Assembly (NCBI RefSeq): GCF_013705725.1
Contig: NZ_CP055481.1
Coordinates: forward strand, 2,232,001 to 2,296,000
Length of the DNA stretch: 64,000 nucleotides
Direction: 5' to 3'
DNA from: Klebsiella sp. RHBSTW-00484
Lineage (GTDB): Bacteria > Pseudomonadota > Gammaproteobacteria > Enterobacterales > Enterobacteriaceae
Shown piece by piece: positions 1 through 8,678 of the stretch; the stretch's first letter is position 1; each line of letters begins with the position of its first letter. The notes under the pieces are model-generated. The model was given only the letters and a program-made list of their open reading frames with translations, was not told where the DNA came from and searched no databases. The position numbers and the translations under genes are program-made.

Positions 1-506
1 GAAGGTTGAATAAACAAAAAAATTTCTGTGAGTTAATAAAAATATGGGGGCTATTTATAAAAGAGAATCCTCAATGGACACTAAATATACTTGGAGATGG
101 TGAGGAAATGGAGTCTTTATCGAGTGAAATAAAAAAAAGAGAATTAGAAGGTTGTATATTTTTGCGAGGGAGAGTCAGTAATGTTCATGATTATTATATG
201 GATTCTGATATCTGCCTTATGACTTCTGTATATGAAGGACTACCAATGGCTTTATTAGAGGCTAAATCCTATTCATTACCAGCGGTTGCATATGATTGCC
301 CCACTGGTCCAAAAGAAATTATAGAAGATGGTATTGATGGATTTGTTGTTCAACTTCATAATCAGAGTGAATTTGTTTATAAAATGAATACACTGGCCAA
401 TGATGATGAACTGTTCTATAGTTTCTCTTCTGCGACATTGAAGACGGCTCTTAGATTTGATAGTGCTAATATTAACAAAAAATGGTGTGCCCTGATTTTA
501 AACTAG
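1..506 (+). CDS. Glycosyltransferase family 4, C-terminal part (cut by window edge)
   Basis: C-terminal half of a GT4 (GT-B fold) glycosyltransferase that would add one sugar to the capsule repeat unit at the inner membrane. The frame is open to the left edge, and the first residues (RLNKQKNF) match the GT4 segment that normally reads GRL..QK.F, so the acceptor-binding N-terminal domain lies outside the window. Visible nucleotide-sugar domain hallmarks are ILGDGEE, the SVYEGLPMALLEAKSYSLPAVAYDCPTGPKEII block (E-x7-E loop, given here in two parts: SVYEGLPMALLEAK then SYSLPAVAYDCPTGP) and DGIDGFVV. Donor and acceptor cannot be told. The gene is AT-rich like the rest of the cluster and is followed after 40 bases by the polymerase gene. 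Confidence 0.85.
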   Translation, partial: RLNKQKNFCELIKIWGLFIKENPQWTLNILGDGEEMESLSSEIKKRELEGCIFLRGRVSNVHDYYMDSDICLMTSVYEGLPMALLEAKSYSLPAVAYDCPTGPKEIIEDGIDGFVVQLHNQSEFVYKMNTLANDDELFYSFSSATLKTALRFDSANINKKWCALILN

Positions 507-547
507 AATATATAGTCTTTTGATTAGGGCATTGAAGAGGTATGACC

Positions 548-1681
548 ATGCTTCCATATTGGTATCTTTCATTTTTTTTTATTGTAATGATTTTTTTTGA
601 TGTATATTTGAGAAATGACGAAGTCGCGCATGTTAAATATAATAAACAGATATTATTATACCTCTATATTCTATCCGTTATTGTACTGATTTTTTTTGGT
701 GGTATAAGAGGTGCTGGTACTGGTGTTGATGATTCGATGTACAGAATAACATTCAGTGAAATAGAACAGAAATCAGTAATGCTTTCTATAGGGGATATAA
801 TTAATCAGTATAAATATGAGCCTATTACAACGATTGTTATGATGGCTGTTTCTATTTTTACGAAGAATGCTGATATTTTTATTTTTGCTTATCTTCTGAT
901 ATCGGTATTTATCAATTCATATACATACAAAAAATACTCCCCGTTATTTTTAATATCTTTGGCTGTTTATTCATCTCATCTGTATTTGAATAAGGATCTA
1001 AACCAGATTAGGTTCGGTCTTAGTAGTGCTCTTTTTGTATTATCTATGTGCTATTTGCATGAGAATAAATATACTAAATCTATTATTTTTATCGTAATGG
1101 CTGCACTGTCTCACCAAACTGCTTTAGCGGGTGTTGTGATGTATTTAGTCCGCCCCTTTGTCAAATGGAAATATATGCCTTTCCTAATTGTGCTTATATG
1201 TATTCCATTGGGTTTTTTGGGAGGGAAAAATATATTTGGCTGGGCGTTCGGATATTTGCCGCAAATAGTTTCTAACTATCAGGGTACTGAATTTGATACG
1301 GAAATACCACTTGTCAGTGTAGCCAACATAAAGAATGTGTTCTTCGTATTCATTTTTTGTTTTTTCCTTCTGGATAAGAATGGGAAACTTAGTACAGAAC
1401 AAATTGGGTTGTCATATATACTTATTCTTGTATATGCAATTGGTGCTGGTGTACGTATGGTTTTTCACGATTTTTCTATTATAGGTGGGCGCGTAGGGAA
1501 TCTGTTCCTGCATGTAGAGCCGTTACTTATTTCATTGTTATGTTTTAGGTTGATAAAATATCGATTCTTAATGGTTATATTTATTGTTTCTATAATAATG
1601 TATTACTTTTATTACAATACTATTGCAAATCCACAATCTTTGATGGGATACAAGGTATCTGATACATTCAACATTTATTAA
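548..1681 (+). CDS. wzy: Capsule repeat-unit polymerase, EpsG/Wzy type
   Basis: Predicted polytopic inner-membrane protein that would join lipid-linked repeat units into capsule polysaccharide on the periplasmic face. It has about ten hydrophobic segments. Near residues 48-65 it carries the EpsG-family pattern FGGIRGAGTGVDDSMY, and near residue 150 LNKDLNQIRFGLSSA, the conserved Arg-containing loop of that family. Start chosen at ATG 548: the Shine-Dalgarno GAAGAGG ends at 540, which is too close to the alternative ATG at 542. Polymerases diverge strongly, so the call rests on topology, the EpsG motifs and the position between glycosyltransferases and wzx. The linkage made is unknown. Confidence 0.75.
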   Translation: MLPYWYLSFFFIVMIFFDVYLRNDEVAHVKYNKQILLYLYILSVIVLIFFGGIRGAGTGVDDSMYRITFSEIEQKSVMLSIGDIINQYKYEPITTIVMMAVSIFTKNADIFIFAYLLISVFINSYTYKKYSPLFLISLAVYSSHLYLNKDLNQIRFGLSSALFVLSMCYLHENKYTKSIIFIVMAALSHQTALAGVVMYLVRPFVKWKYMPFLIVLICIPLGFLGGKNIFGWAFGYLPQIVSNYQGTEFDTEIPLVSVANIKNVFFVFIFCFFLLDKNGKLSTEQIGLSYILILVYAIGAGVRMVFHDFSIIGGRVGNLFLHVEPLLISLLCFRLIKYRFLMVIFIVSIIMYYFYYNTIANPQSLMGYKVSDTFNIY

Positions 1682-1696
1682 TATTTGAGGGCACAC

Positions 1697-2581
1697 ATGA
1701 AGGATAGAATTCCTTTTTTTAGTATTGTTATTCCGGCTTACAATGCATCACAATCAATAGTGTTCACACTGGAATCGATAAAAAATCAGAAGGAAAAGGA
1801 TTATGAAGTCATCATTATAGATGATTGCTCTGAAGATAAAGATGAATTGGAGAGTGTTGTTGATTCTTTTCAGTTATCAGGTATGAATATTAAGTTATTC
1901 CTATCCGAAAAAAAATTAAATGGCTCTGGAGCAAGAAATAAAGGTGTTGAATTAGCCTCCGGTAAATATATAGCCCTGTTGGACGCAGATGATGAATGGT
2001 ATGATACAAAGCTTAGTGTAATGAGGAGAGAGATAGACAAAAATAAAAACGAGGATCTCATCTATTACTCTAAAGTTGCAATTTTTTCCGAGATAGACCC
2101 TGCGTTTAGAAAGATAATGCCATTAAGGGCATATGAAAAAAAAAATGGGTCGATAGCTTCATATCTATTTGGTTGTATTGGTTTTATCCAGACAAGTACT
2201 ATTGTACTAAAGAAAGAATTGTATTTACAAATAATGTTTGATGAAAAATTCATAAGACATCAAGATTATGAATTTTGTATCAGAGCAGATTATTTGGGGT
2301 ATAGATTCAAGTTTGTAGATGAAATACTATCTAAGTATAAAATGTCAGTTATGTCACCAGAGAAAAAAGGGGAAACTATACAATACTCTATGAATTGGCT
2401 GAATGAATTATCTTTTGTCCTTACTAAAAATGATATATATACGTTCAAAGCATTTAAATTATCAAAAAAATATAATGGAAGAAAATGCTATTTTATTTTT
2501 CTTATTAATTTTATTTTTTGCTCACTACAGGTGAAAAAAGAATTTATATACTCGCTGTTATTAAAGTCTAAATTAATATAA
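1697..2581 (+). CDS. Glycosyltransferase family 2
   Basis: GT-A fold transferase expected to act on the undecaprenyl-linked repeat unit on the cytoplasmic side. N-terminal signature FSIVIPAYNAS, then IIIDDCSED, the GARNKGVELASGKYIALLDA stretch and the metal-binding DADDEWY motif near residue 95. Start placed at ATG 1697, because GAGG at 1687-1690 lies 6-7 bases upstream. The TTG at 1685 overlaps that ribosome-binding site. Donor sugar and linkage cannot be inferred. The gene follows the polymerase by 15 bases, so the two are probably co-transcribed. Confidence 0.85.
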   Translation: MKDRIPFFSIVIPAYNASQSIVFTLESIKNQKEKDYEVIIIDDCSEDKDELESVVDSFQLSGMNIKLFLSEKKLNGSGARNKGVELASGKYIALLDADDEWYDTKLSVMRREIDKNKNEDLIYYSKVAIFSEIDPAFRKIMPLRAYEKKNGSIASYLFGCIGFIQTSTIVLKKELYLQIMFDEKFIRHQDYEFCIRADYLGYRFKFVDEILSKYKMSVMSPEKKGETIQYSMNWLNELSFVLTKNDIYTFKAFKLSKKYNGRKCYFIFLINFIFCSLQVKKEFIYSLLLKSKLI

Positions 2582-2600
2582 ATCCTTAAGAGGAGCGGGA

Positions 2601-3572
2601 ATGAAACGACGAGATTTTCTGAAAACTTTTCTTTTACTTTATCCAGCTAGCATAGTATGTGCGACTATAAAAAACATTGGTCTTCATCTGGATAAATTTT
2701 ATTACTCAGTTTTTTTTGATTATACTCAAAACAACATGTTGTTATTTTCCTACTCGATTGACGGTGAAAACTGGAGCATTCCTGTTACTCTAAATTATAA
2801 AGGTAGGCCATTAAATGGGAGAGATCCTTCTCTGGTTTATTATAGAGGAAAATGGTTACTTTTGCTCACCGGGGGCAAAGAAGACCAATATGATGCTTCT
2901 TTCTTTGTAAGTGATGATTTAAATTCGTGGCAACTTTTAAGGGTCGTCCTTGGTGGTAATGAAACAATAACTAGTAGTTATCGTCTTTGGGATAATAGCG
3001 ATGTTCCTTCTAGGTACGTATGGGCACCAGAGTTGATTAAAGATTCGCGTGATAATCTTTATATAGTCGCATCAGTACAAATAGGGATAGACAGTAATAA
3101 AAAAAACACAATGAAGTTTTTTGGCTTGTATTTATCTAGATGTGATGATACTAACAAATTTATATTTTCTAAAGCAAAACGAATTAAACTTATTGAATAT
3201 GATGGCGCTATAAATAAGTATAGCAGGATTGACCCTTTCATCATCTATGACGAACCTCAATCTAGATATATATTAGCAACTAAGAGAGAAAATTTTGGAG
3301 TAATTGACTTCTTCGAATCGTCAGTGATCTCCGGCGATTATAAATATATAGGATGTTTAGACTTGCATTCTCTAAACTCTAGTATGGATATAGAAGGCCC
3401 ATCAATATGTTGGCAAAGAAATAAATGGTATGTATACTTTGATTCATATTATCTGCGTAAGGGCATCATGTATGTGACGACATCTGATTTCAAGTTATTT
3501 TCAGAGCCCAAAGGATGTAATATAGACAGGGCGGAATTTATGAGGCATGGTACAATTAGTAAAACATATTAG
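2601..3572 (+). CDS. Tat-signal, GH43-like five-bladed propeller protein
   Basis: The protein starts MKRRDFLK, an RRxFLK twin-arginine signature, followed by a hydrophobic stretch, so folded export to the periplasm or surface is likely. The rest reads like a glycoside hydrolase family 43/62-type beta-propeller. GRDPSLVYY carries a candidate catalytic base Asp, RIDPFIIYD a candidate pKa-modulating Asp, and DIEGPSI a candidate acid Glu, in the order expected for blades 1, 3 and 4. Repeated W/Y-rich strands (KWLLLL, YVWAPEL, KWYVYFDSY) fit propeller blades. It sits among capsule assembly genes behind a good ribosome-binding site (AGAGGAGCGGGA). It may trim, modify or bind the polymer. No activity is proven. 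Confidence 0.65.
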   Translation: MKRRDFLKTFLLLYPASIVCATIKNIGLHLDKFYYSVFFDYTQNNMLLFSYSIDGENWSIPVTLNYKGRPLNGRDPSLVYYRGKWLLLLTGGKEDQYDASFFVSDDLNSWQLLRVVLGGNETITSSYRLWDNSDVPSRYVWAPELIKDSRDNLYIVASVQIGIDSNKKNTMKFFGLYLSRCDDTNKFIFSKAKRIKLIEYDGAINKYSRIDPFIIYDEPQSRYILATKRENFGVIDFFESSVISGDYKYIGCLDLHSLNSSMDIEGPSICWQRNKWYVYFDSYYLRKGIMYVTTSDFKLFSEPKGCNIDRAEFMRHGTISKTY

Positions 3573-3623
3573 ATAGTATTATATATTATCAGAATAGATT
3601 AAAACTGATGTAGGTACAATTAG

Positions 3624-4598
3624 ATGGATAATCTGGATATCAAACCAAAAAAAGTAGACATTATTTGTCCTATTTATAATAAGAAAGATTATATTAGCTC
3701 TTTTTTACTTCATACAAGACAGCTTCCTGTAGATAAAGTTAACGTAATTTTTGTCAATGATGGTTCAACCGATGATTCAGTATCTACTATTATAGATGAG
3801 ATTAATAAATTTTCCCTTACTAATGTATATATATTGAATCAAAAAAACAGAGGTGTATCAGCAGCAAGAAATGCTGGAATAAAATTCTCTGTGTCCAAAT
3901 ATATTTGGTTCTGTGATCCTGATGACGAAATAATTGATGATGTTGCAAGTGGCTTTATTAGAGAGTTTAATCAAGATGTTAACTTACTTGCATTTTCTTT
4001 TATAAAAAAGAATATAAAAAAAAATAAAATTGAGGTTTTTAATAAAGGGAATGCTATTGTAAGTAATTATGACTTTTTATTAAAATATAATAACTTTAAA
4101 AGTATTCAATACAATGATATAAGCACCGTATGGAATAAGTTATTTAATCGGCTATTTATACTGCAGCATGGTATTTTTTTTGATGAAGAGATGGGGCACT
4201 CAGAAGATCGGTGTTTTAATCTAGATGTACTATTACATGTGGACTATATAGTATATAAGGATATTTGTCTTTATCAATATAATGTCTATTCTGAAGGAAC
4301 ATTAAGTTCTTCAAAAAATGAAAAAAGGTTAGAAGATATAATTAAAGCAAATAATAAGACGTTAAACATATTAAAAAAAATAAAGGACACAAGAGAGGAA
4401 GTCAAAAAACATATTTTTAATACAACGCGAGAATTCATGTTTTTGAATAAAGAACCCTATATGTATTATATTAATGAACATAAGAATCACCAAATAAAAA
4501 TATTCCCATTTATCTCTTTTAGGGAATTTCTTCTCTTCCTTATAATTTATATGCGGTGTGGTCGATTGTTTAATTTTATACAAAATTGTTTATGGTGA
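3624..4598 (+). CDS. Glycosyltransferase family 2
   Basis: A second GT-A transferase of the cluster. Motifs in order: DIICPIYNKKDYISSFL at the N-terminus, VIFVNDGSTDDS near residue 45, GVSAARNAGIKFS near residue 80, and the metal-binding CDPDDEI near residue 95. HSEDRCFNLDVLL near residue 190 resembles the ED catalytic-base region of many GT2 enzymes. The C-terminus is Lys- and Asn-rich with a hydrophobic segment (FLLFLIIYM) that may associate with the membrane. Product linkage unknown. Strongly AT-rich codon use matches its neighbours. Confidence 0.85.
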   Translation: MDNLDIKPKKVDIICPIYNKKDYISSFLLHTRQLPVDKVNVIFVNDGSTDDSVSTIIDEINKFSLTNVYILNQKNRGVSAARNAGIKFSVSKYIWFCDPDDEIIDDVASGFIREFNQDVNLLAFSFIKKNIKKNKIEVFNKGNAIVSNYDFLLKYNNFKSIQYNDISTVWNKLFNRLFILQHGIFFDEEMGHSEDRCFNLDVLLHVDYIVYKDICLYQYNVYSEGTLSSSKNEKRLEDIIKANNKTLNILKKIKDTREEVKKHIFNTTREFMFLNKEPYMYYINEHKNHQIKIFPFISFREFLLFLIIYMRCGRLFNFIQNCLW

Positions 4599-4652
4599 TT
4601 TCTGTTTTTCAGCAGTGAATTAAAAATATCTCTTCAGAGAATAACATTGTCA

Positions 4653-6170
4653 ATGTCAAAAAATAAACTAATAGTTAAGAACACTATCTATCTAGCAACT
4701 AGAACAGTTGTTTCGATAGCTATCTCTTTATACACGACAAGAGTGGTGCTAAATCAACTTGGCACCAATGATTATGGATTATTTAGTGTTATATATGGTG
4801 TTGTCGGGTTTGCCATTTTCTTATCTTCTGCTATGAATGAGTCAGTCCAACGATATATTTCGATTGGGTTAGGACGCGGAGATGAGAAAAATGTCAAGGA
4901 TACTATGATAAATAGTATCCTTATATATATTATTGCGGCATTACTCTTCCTTATCGTTCTTATTCCGCTTAAAAATTATGTCGTATTATCTTTAATAAAT
5001 ATTCCCGTAACGGCTATTTCAGTTGCTGGTAAGTTGTATTTGGTTGCGGTGCTATCTATTGCCATAACAATTATTCAATCTCCTTTTAATGCTCTAGTGA
5101 TCGCCAATGAAAAAATGTCATTTTATGCGTATATGTCTATATTTGACGTGTTTTCAAAATTAGTTATTGCTTTTTCTATATCTATTATTGCAAATGATAA
5201 GTTATTTATTTATTCATTGTTACTTCTTCTATCTTCTTCTTTAATGCTAATTATCTATGTGATATATTGTATATTTTATTTTAGACGATATTTATTTGGA
5301 GGGAAAGTCTCCTTTAGCGTTTTTAAAAATATAGCATCATTTTCTTTTTGGAATATATTTGGTAATTTTGCTTATGTATGTCGTACTCAAGGTGTTAACA
5401 TAGCAATGAATGTATTTTTTTCGACTGCGATTAACGCCTCTTATGCCATTTCGGCATCTGTTCTGAATGCTATGTCGTCGCTAACACAATCCCTTGCTAT
5501 AGCTATTCGCCCACAAATTTTTAAATCTTATGTTTCTACGGAAAACAATAATAGATTTTTTCTACTTATTTTATTCGGCTCAAAATATACATTTGCATTG
5601 TTATTTTTTCTTGCATGCCCAATAATTATATGTGCCAAAGAAGTCTTGACAATATGGCTTACAAATGTACCTGACAATACAGTTATATTTGTTCGACTTA
5701 TTTTGGCTGTTGCTTTGGTTGATAGTTTGTCGTCAAGTATAATCGCAGGTATTCAAGCATCAGGAAAGATAAAAACATATCAATTGGTTGTCGGTTTTAT
5801 GGTTTTTTTATCATTACCATTAACTTATGTTTTTTATAAATTTGGTTACCAACCGTATAGCGCATTTGTTATACTTTTTATTATTTCAATAATCAATCTT
5901 AATCTTCGGATTTATTTTTTGAAAAAAAATATAAATTTCTCATTTAAAAAATACTATTTATGCGTTGTATTACCTTGCTTTTTTTCCGCAATATTAATTT
6001 TAGCTTCTAACTATATATTGATGAAAGTATTTATTGGTGAGGGATTAGTCTTTTTTATGTTAAAGCTTATCTTTCACTATATACTCACTTTATTATTGCT
6101 TGTTTTATTAATAACATCAATGGATGAGAAAAAGTTTGTTTTTAATTATTTAGTAAGGTTCTTCAAATGA
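4653..6170 (+). CDS. wzx: Capsule repeat-unit flippase Wzx (MATE/MVF-like)
   Basis: Hydrophobic protein of about 505 residues with roughly 12-14 membrane segments, typical of Wzx translocases that move undecaprenyl-diphosphate-linked repeat units across the inner membrane. The N-terminal region (NTIYLATRTVVSIAISLYTTR, then VVLNQLGTNDYGLFSVIYG) is characteristic of the polysaccharide biosynthesis/Wzx family. ATG 4653 is preferred to the TTG at 4647. The stop overlaps the next start as ATGA, so translation of the following FrhB-like gene is coupled. Confidence 0.85.
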   Translation: MSKNKLIVKNTIYLATRTVVSIAISLYTTRVVLNQLGTNDYGLFSVIYGVVGFAIFLSSAMNESVQRYISIGLGRGDEKNVKDTMINSILIYIIAALLFLIVLIPLKNYVVLSLINIPVTAISVAGKLYLVAVLSIAITIIQSPFNALVIANEKMSFYAYMSIFDVFSKLVIAFSISIIANDKLFIYSLLLLLSSSLMLIIYVIYCIFYFRRYLFGGKVSFSVFKNIASFSFWNIFGNFAYVCRTQGVNIAMNVFFSTAINASYAISASVLNAMSSLTQSLAIAIRPQIFKSYVSTENNNRFFLLILFGSKYTFALLFFLACPIIICAKEVLTIWLTNVPDNTVIFVRLILAVALVDSLSSSIIAGIQASGKIKTYQLVVGFMVFLSLPLTYVFYKFGYQPYSAFVILFIISIINLNLRIYFLKKNINFSFKKYYLCVVLPCFFSAILILASNYILMKVFIGEGLVFFMLKLIFHYILTLLLLVLLITSMDEKKFVFNYLVRFFK

Positions 6171-7510
6171 GTATTAAAGACATTGTCAAGAATGATTTAT
6201 GTACAGGCTGTGGAGTCTGCATTTCAGAGGATAAAAGCGGAACATCCTCAATGAAATGGTCAGAAGATGGATTTCTTGTACCTGATGTTGGTTTGACTGC
6301 TGATTCAGATGAAATGGTAAAAGTCTGTCCTTTTAACTTATCACCAATATATAATGAAGATGATTTGGCGAGTGAATTTATTTGGGATGCAAATAATGAA
6401 GATCCAGAAATTGGATTATATCGTGATTTATTTGTAGGATATTCTAATTCATATCGATTAACTTCTTCTTCAGGTGGTATTGCTACCTATATGTTTAATG
6501 TTTTACTTTCTCAAGGGTATGTTGATAACTTATTTATTGTAAAGGAATTTAACGGGCGCTATGCATACCAACTTTTTAATTCTAGCGAGAAAATAAAGGA
6601 GATCTCCAAAACTCGATATTATCCAGTAACACTAGAATCTTTATTCTCTGAAATTGATAAGATTGATGGCACAGTTGCAGTATCTGGAGTTGCATGTTTT
6701 ATCAAAGCAATCAGATTGAAACAAATTAAAGAGCCATTGTATAAGAAGAAAATTACTTTTTTAGTCGGCATTATTTGTGGTGGGCTTAAAAGTAAGTATT
6801 ATACGGATTTTCTTGCTCAATCGGCTGGATGTGCAAAAGAGAAAGAATATGACTCGGCAGAGTATAGAGTTAAAAACCCTGATAGTTATGCACTTGATTA
6901 TAAGTTTACATGTAAGGATAAATTTGGGGAAAGGATTCATACTGTAGAAATGAGAAGTTTGGGAGATATGTGGGGTACTGGGCTATTTAAATCTAATGCT
7001 TGTGATTTTTGTGATGATGTTACTACGGAGTTAGCTGATATTTCTTTAGGTGACGCTTGGTTCTCTCCATATGATAAAGATGGATTAGGAAATAGCGTTA
7101 TTATTGCAAGGACAAATATAGCCCTTGAAATTATTCAGTTGGGAATTGTTTCTGGCGAATTGAATGTAAAACAGGCAACATTATCTCAGATAAAATCATC
7201 TCAACAGGGTAGCTTTAATCATCGGCATAAAGGTTTATACTACAGGATCTCGCAGGCTAGTTTGGATGGAAGGCTAACTCCTATAAAAAGGCAACGTTTT
7301 TTAATAAAACAAAATATCATTTCCAATTTAATACAGAAATCACGGTTACAGACACGCCAACAAAGTTTGGTTATATGGTCTGAAACTCAAAATATCAATA
7401 AATTTAATGAACGTTTAGCTCCATTTTTGTTACAGTTGCAAAGAGTAACCTCTTTTTATAAAAAACTTTTAAAATTAAAGAAATTCATACGTCATTTAAT
7501 GAGTAAATAA
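6167..7510 (+). CDS. FrhB-like (coenzyme F420 hydrogenase beta subunit family) iron-sulfur protein
   Basis: Member of the coenzyme F420 hydrogenase/dehydrogenase beta-subunit family that often accompanies polysaccharide pyruvyl transferases. The N-terminal DLCTGCGVC with distal VCPF gives a CxxCxxC...CP ligand set for one 4Fe-4S cluster. A downstream ACDFCDDV...ELADISLGDAW block is the second conserved part of the family. SSSGGIATYMFN near residue 100 is also typical. Enterobacteria are not known to make F420, so a flavin or another carrier is likelier. The start overlaps the wzx stop (ATGA) and the pyruvyl transferase follows after 2 bases, which points to joint action on the same sugar modification. 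The substrate is unknown. Confidence 0.7.
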   Translation: MSIKDIVKNDLCTGCGVCISEDKSGTSSMKWSEDGFLVPDVGLTADSDEMVKVCPFNLSPIYNEDDLASEFIWDANNEDPEIGLYRDLFVGYSNSYRLTSSSGGIATYMFNVLLSQGYVDNLFIVKEFNGRYAYQLFNSSEKIKEISKTRYYPVTLESLFSEIDKIDGTVAVSGVACFIKAIRLKQIKEPLYKKKITFLVGIICGGLKSKYYTDFLAQSAGCAKEKEYDSAEYRVKNPDSYALDYKFTCKDKFGERIHTVEMRSLGDMWGTGLFKSNACDFCDDVTTELADISLGDAWFSPYDKDGLGNSVIIARTNIALEIIQLGIVSGELNVKQATLSQIKSSQQGSFNHRHKGLYYRISQASLDGRLTPIKRQRFLIKQNIISNLIQKSRLQTRQQSLVIWSETQNINKFNERLAPFLLQLQRVTSFYKKLLKLKKFIRHLMSK

Positions 7511-7512
7511 AA

Positions 7513-8643
7513 ATGAAAATTGCTATTTTGACTTTACCGCTTCATGTTAATTATGGTGGGAACATCCAAAATTATTCGCTGCAAAGAGCTCTAAAAAATT
7601 TAGGACATGAGCCTGTAACAATAAATTGTAAAATCCGTAGTATATCTCCAGTAAGAAAATTTCTCTCCGCAATTAAAAAAACTTTAACCCAATCAAAAGA
7701 TAAAAGAAATTATTTGTTAACTAAAAATGAATTCAACTCAATTGCATGTAATCACCGGAATTTTATTAATCAATATATTAGTATTACGCAGCCAGTAGAA
7801 TATTCTTCACTTAGTGCACTATTTGATGCAGAGCATTTTGATGCTATCTTGGTTGGTAGCGATCAAGTGTGGAGACCAAAATACACAGAGAATATTGAAC
7901 ATTATTTTCTTGATTTTTTAGAAAAAAACAAGGAAATAAAAAAAATATCTTATGCAGCTTCATTTGGCTCTGAGTTATGGGAATATTCCCATGAGCAGCA
8001 GAGGAGATGCCAAGAATTGCTAAGGCATTTTAATGCCGTGTCTGTACGTGAATCTCTGGCAGTCAATATGTGCCGTGATAATTTTGGCATTAGTGCTTCT
8101 CATGTCCTTGACCCAACTATGTTATTGACAAAAGAAGATTACCTCTTCTTAATTAAAGATAGCCCACTTGATTATAATAATGGAAAGATATTTAATTATA
8201 CATTGGATACAAGTGAAGATAAAAGAGATTTTGTGATAAGCATATCAGAAAAGTTGCAGAGAGATGTGTTTTTTACTTATCCAATTAAAACAAAAAAACA
8301 GTCAGTTTTTATCTCAGATATAGATAACTACAAATATCCATCAATAGAGAGTTGGTTGAACTCTTTTCATAATGCTGATTTTGTTGTAACTGACTCTTTT
8401 CATGGTACGGTCTTTTCTATTATTTTTAATAAACCTTTTATTGCATTAGCGAACCAGGCAAGAGGAACCGCAAGGTTTTTATCTCTCTTAGAACTATTTG
8501 ATTTAAAAGAACGATTAGTAACAGACATTCATGGGTTTGATGATAATATTCTTTATAACCATATAGATTATAATAAGGTGAATCAGAAATTAGACCTTTT
8601 GAGAAGTGATTCATTAAGATTTCTCATTGATTCTTTAGCATAG
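7513..8643 (+). CDS. Polysaccharide pyruvyl transferase family protein
   Basis: Matches the WcaK/CsaB/PssM-type family that transfers pyruvate from phosphoenolpyruvate to a sugar, forming a ketal, although some members do other work. Visible features are NYGGNIQNYSLQRAL at the N-terminus, AILVGSDQVWRP near residue 115, ISYAASFGSELW near residue 152, SVRESLAVNMC near residue 180 and VVTDSFHGTVFSIIFNKPF near residue 295 (the family's TDSFHG signature). It sits 2 bases after the FrhB-like gene, so the two form a module. A pyruvylated, acidic capsule is the simplest inference. Confidence 0.78.
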   Translation: MKIAILTLPLHVNYGGNIQNYSLQRALKNLGHEPVTINCKIRSISPVRKFLSAIKKTLTQSKDKRNYLLTKNEFNSIACNHRNFINQYISITQPVEYSSLSALFDAEHFDAILVGSDQVWRPKYTENIEHYFLDFLEKNKEIKKISYAASFGSELWEYSHEQQRRCQELLRHFNAVSVRESLAVNMCRDNFGISASHVLDPTMLLTKEDYLFLIKDSPLDYNNGKIFNYTLDTSEDKRDFVISISEKLQRDVFFTYPIKTKKQSVFISDIDNYKYPSIESWLNSFHNADFVVTDSFHGTVFSIIFNKPFIALANQARGTARFLSLLELFDLKERLVTDIHGFDDNILYNHIDYNKVNQKLDLLRSDSLRFLIDSLA

Positions 8644-8678
8644 ATTTTCTTTTTAAAGCTTTTGTGGAGATGTATATT

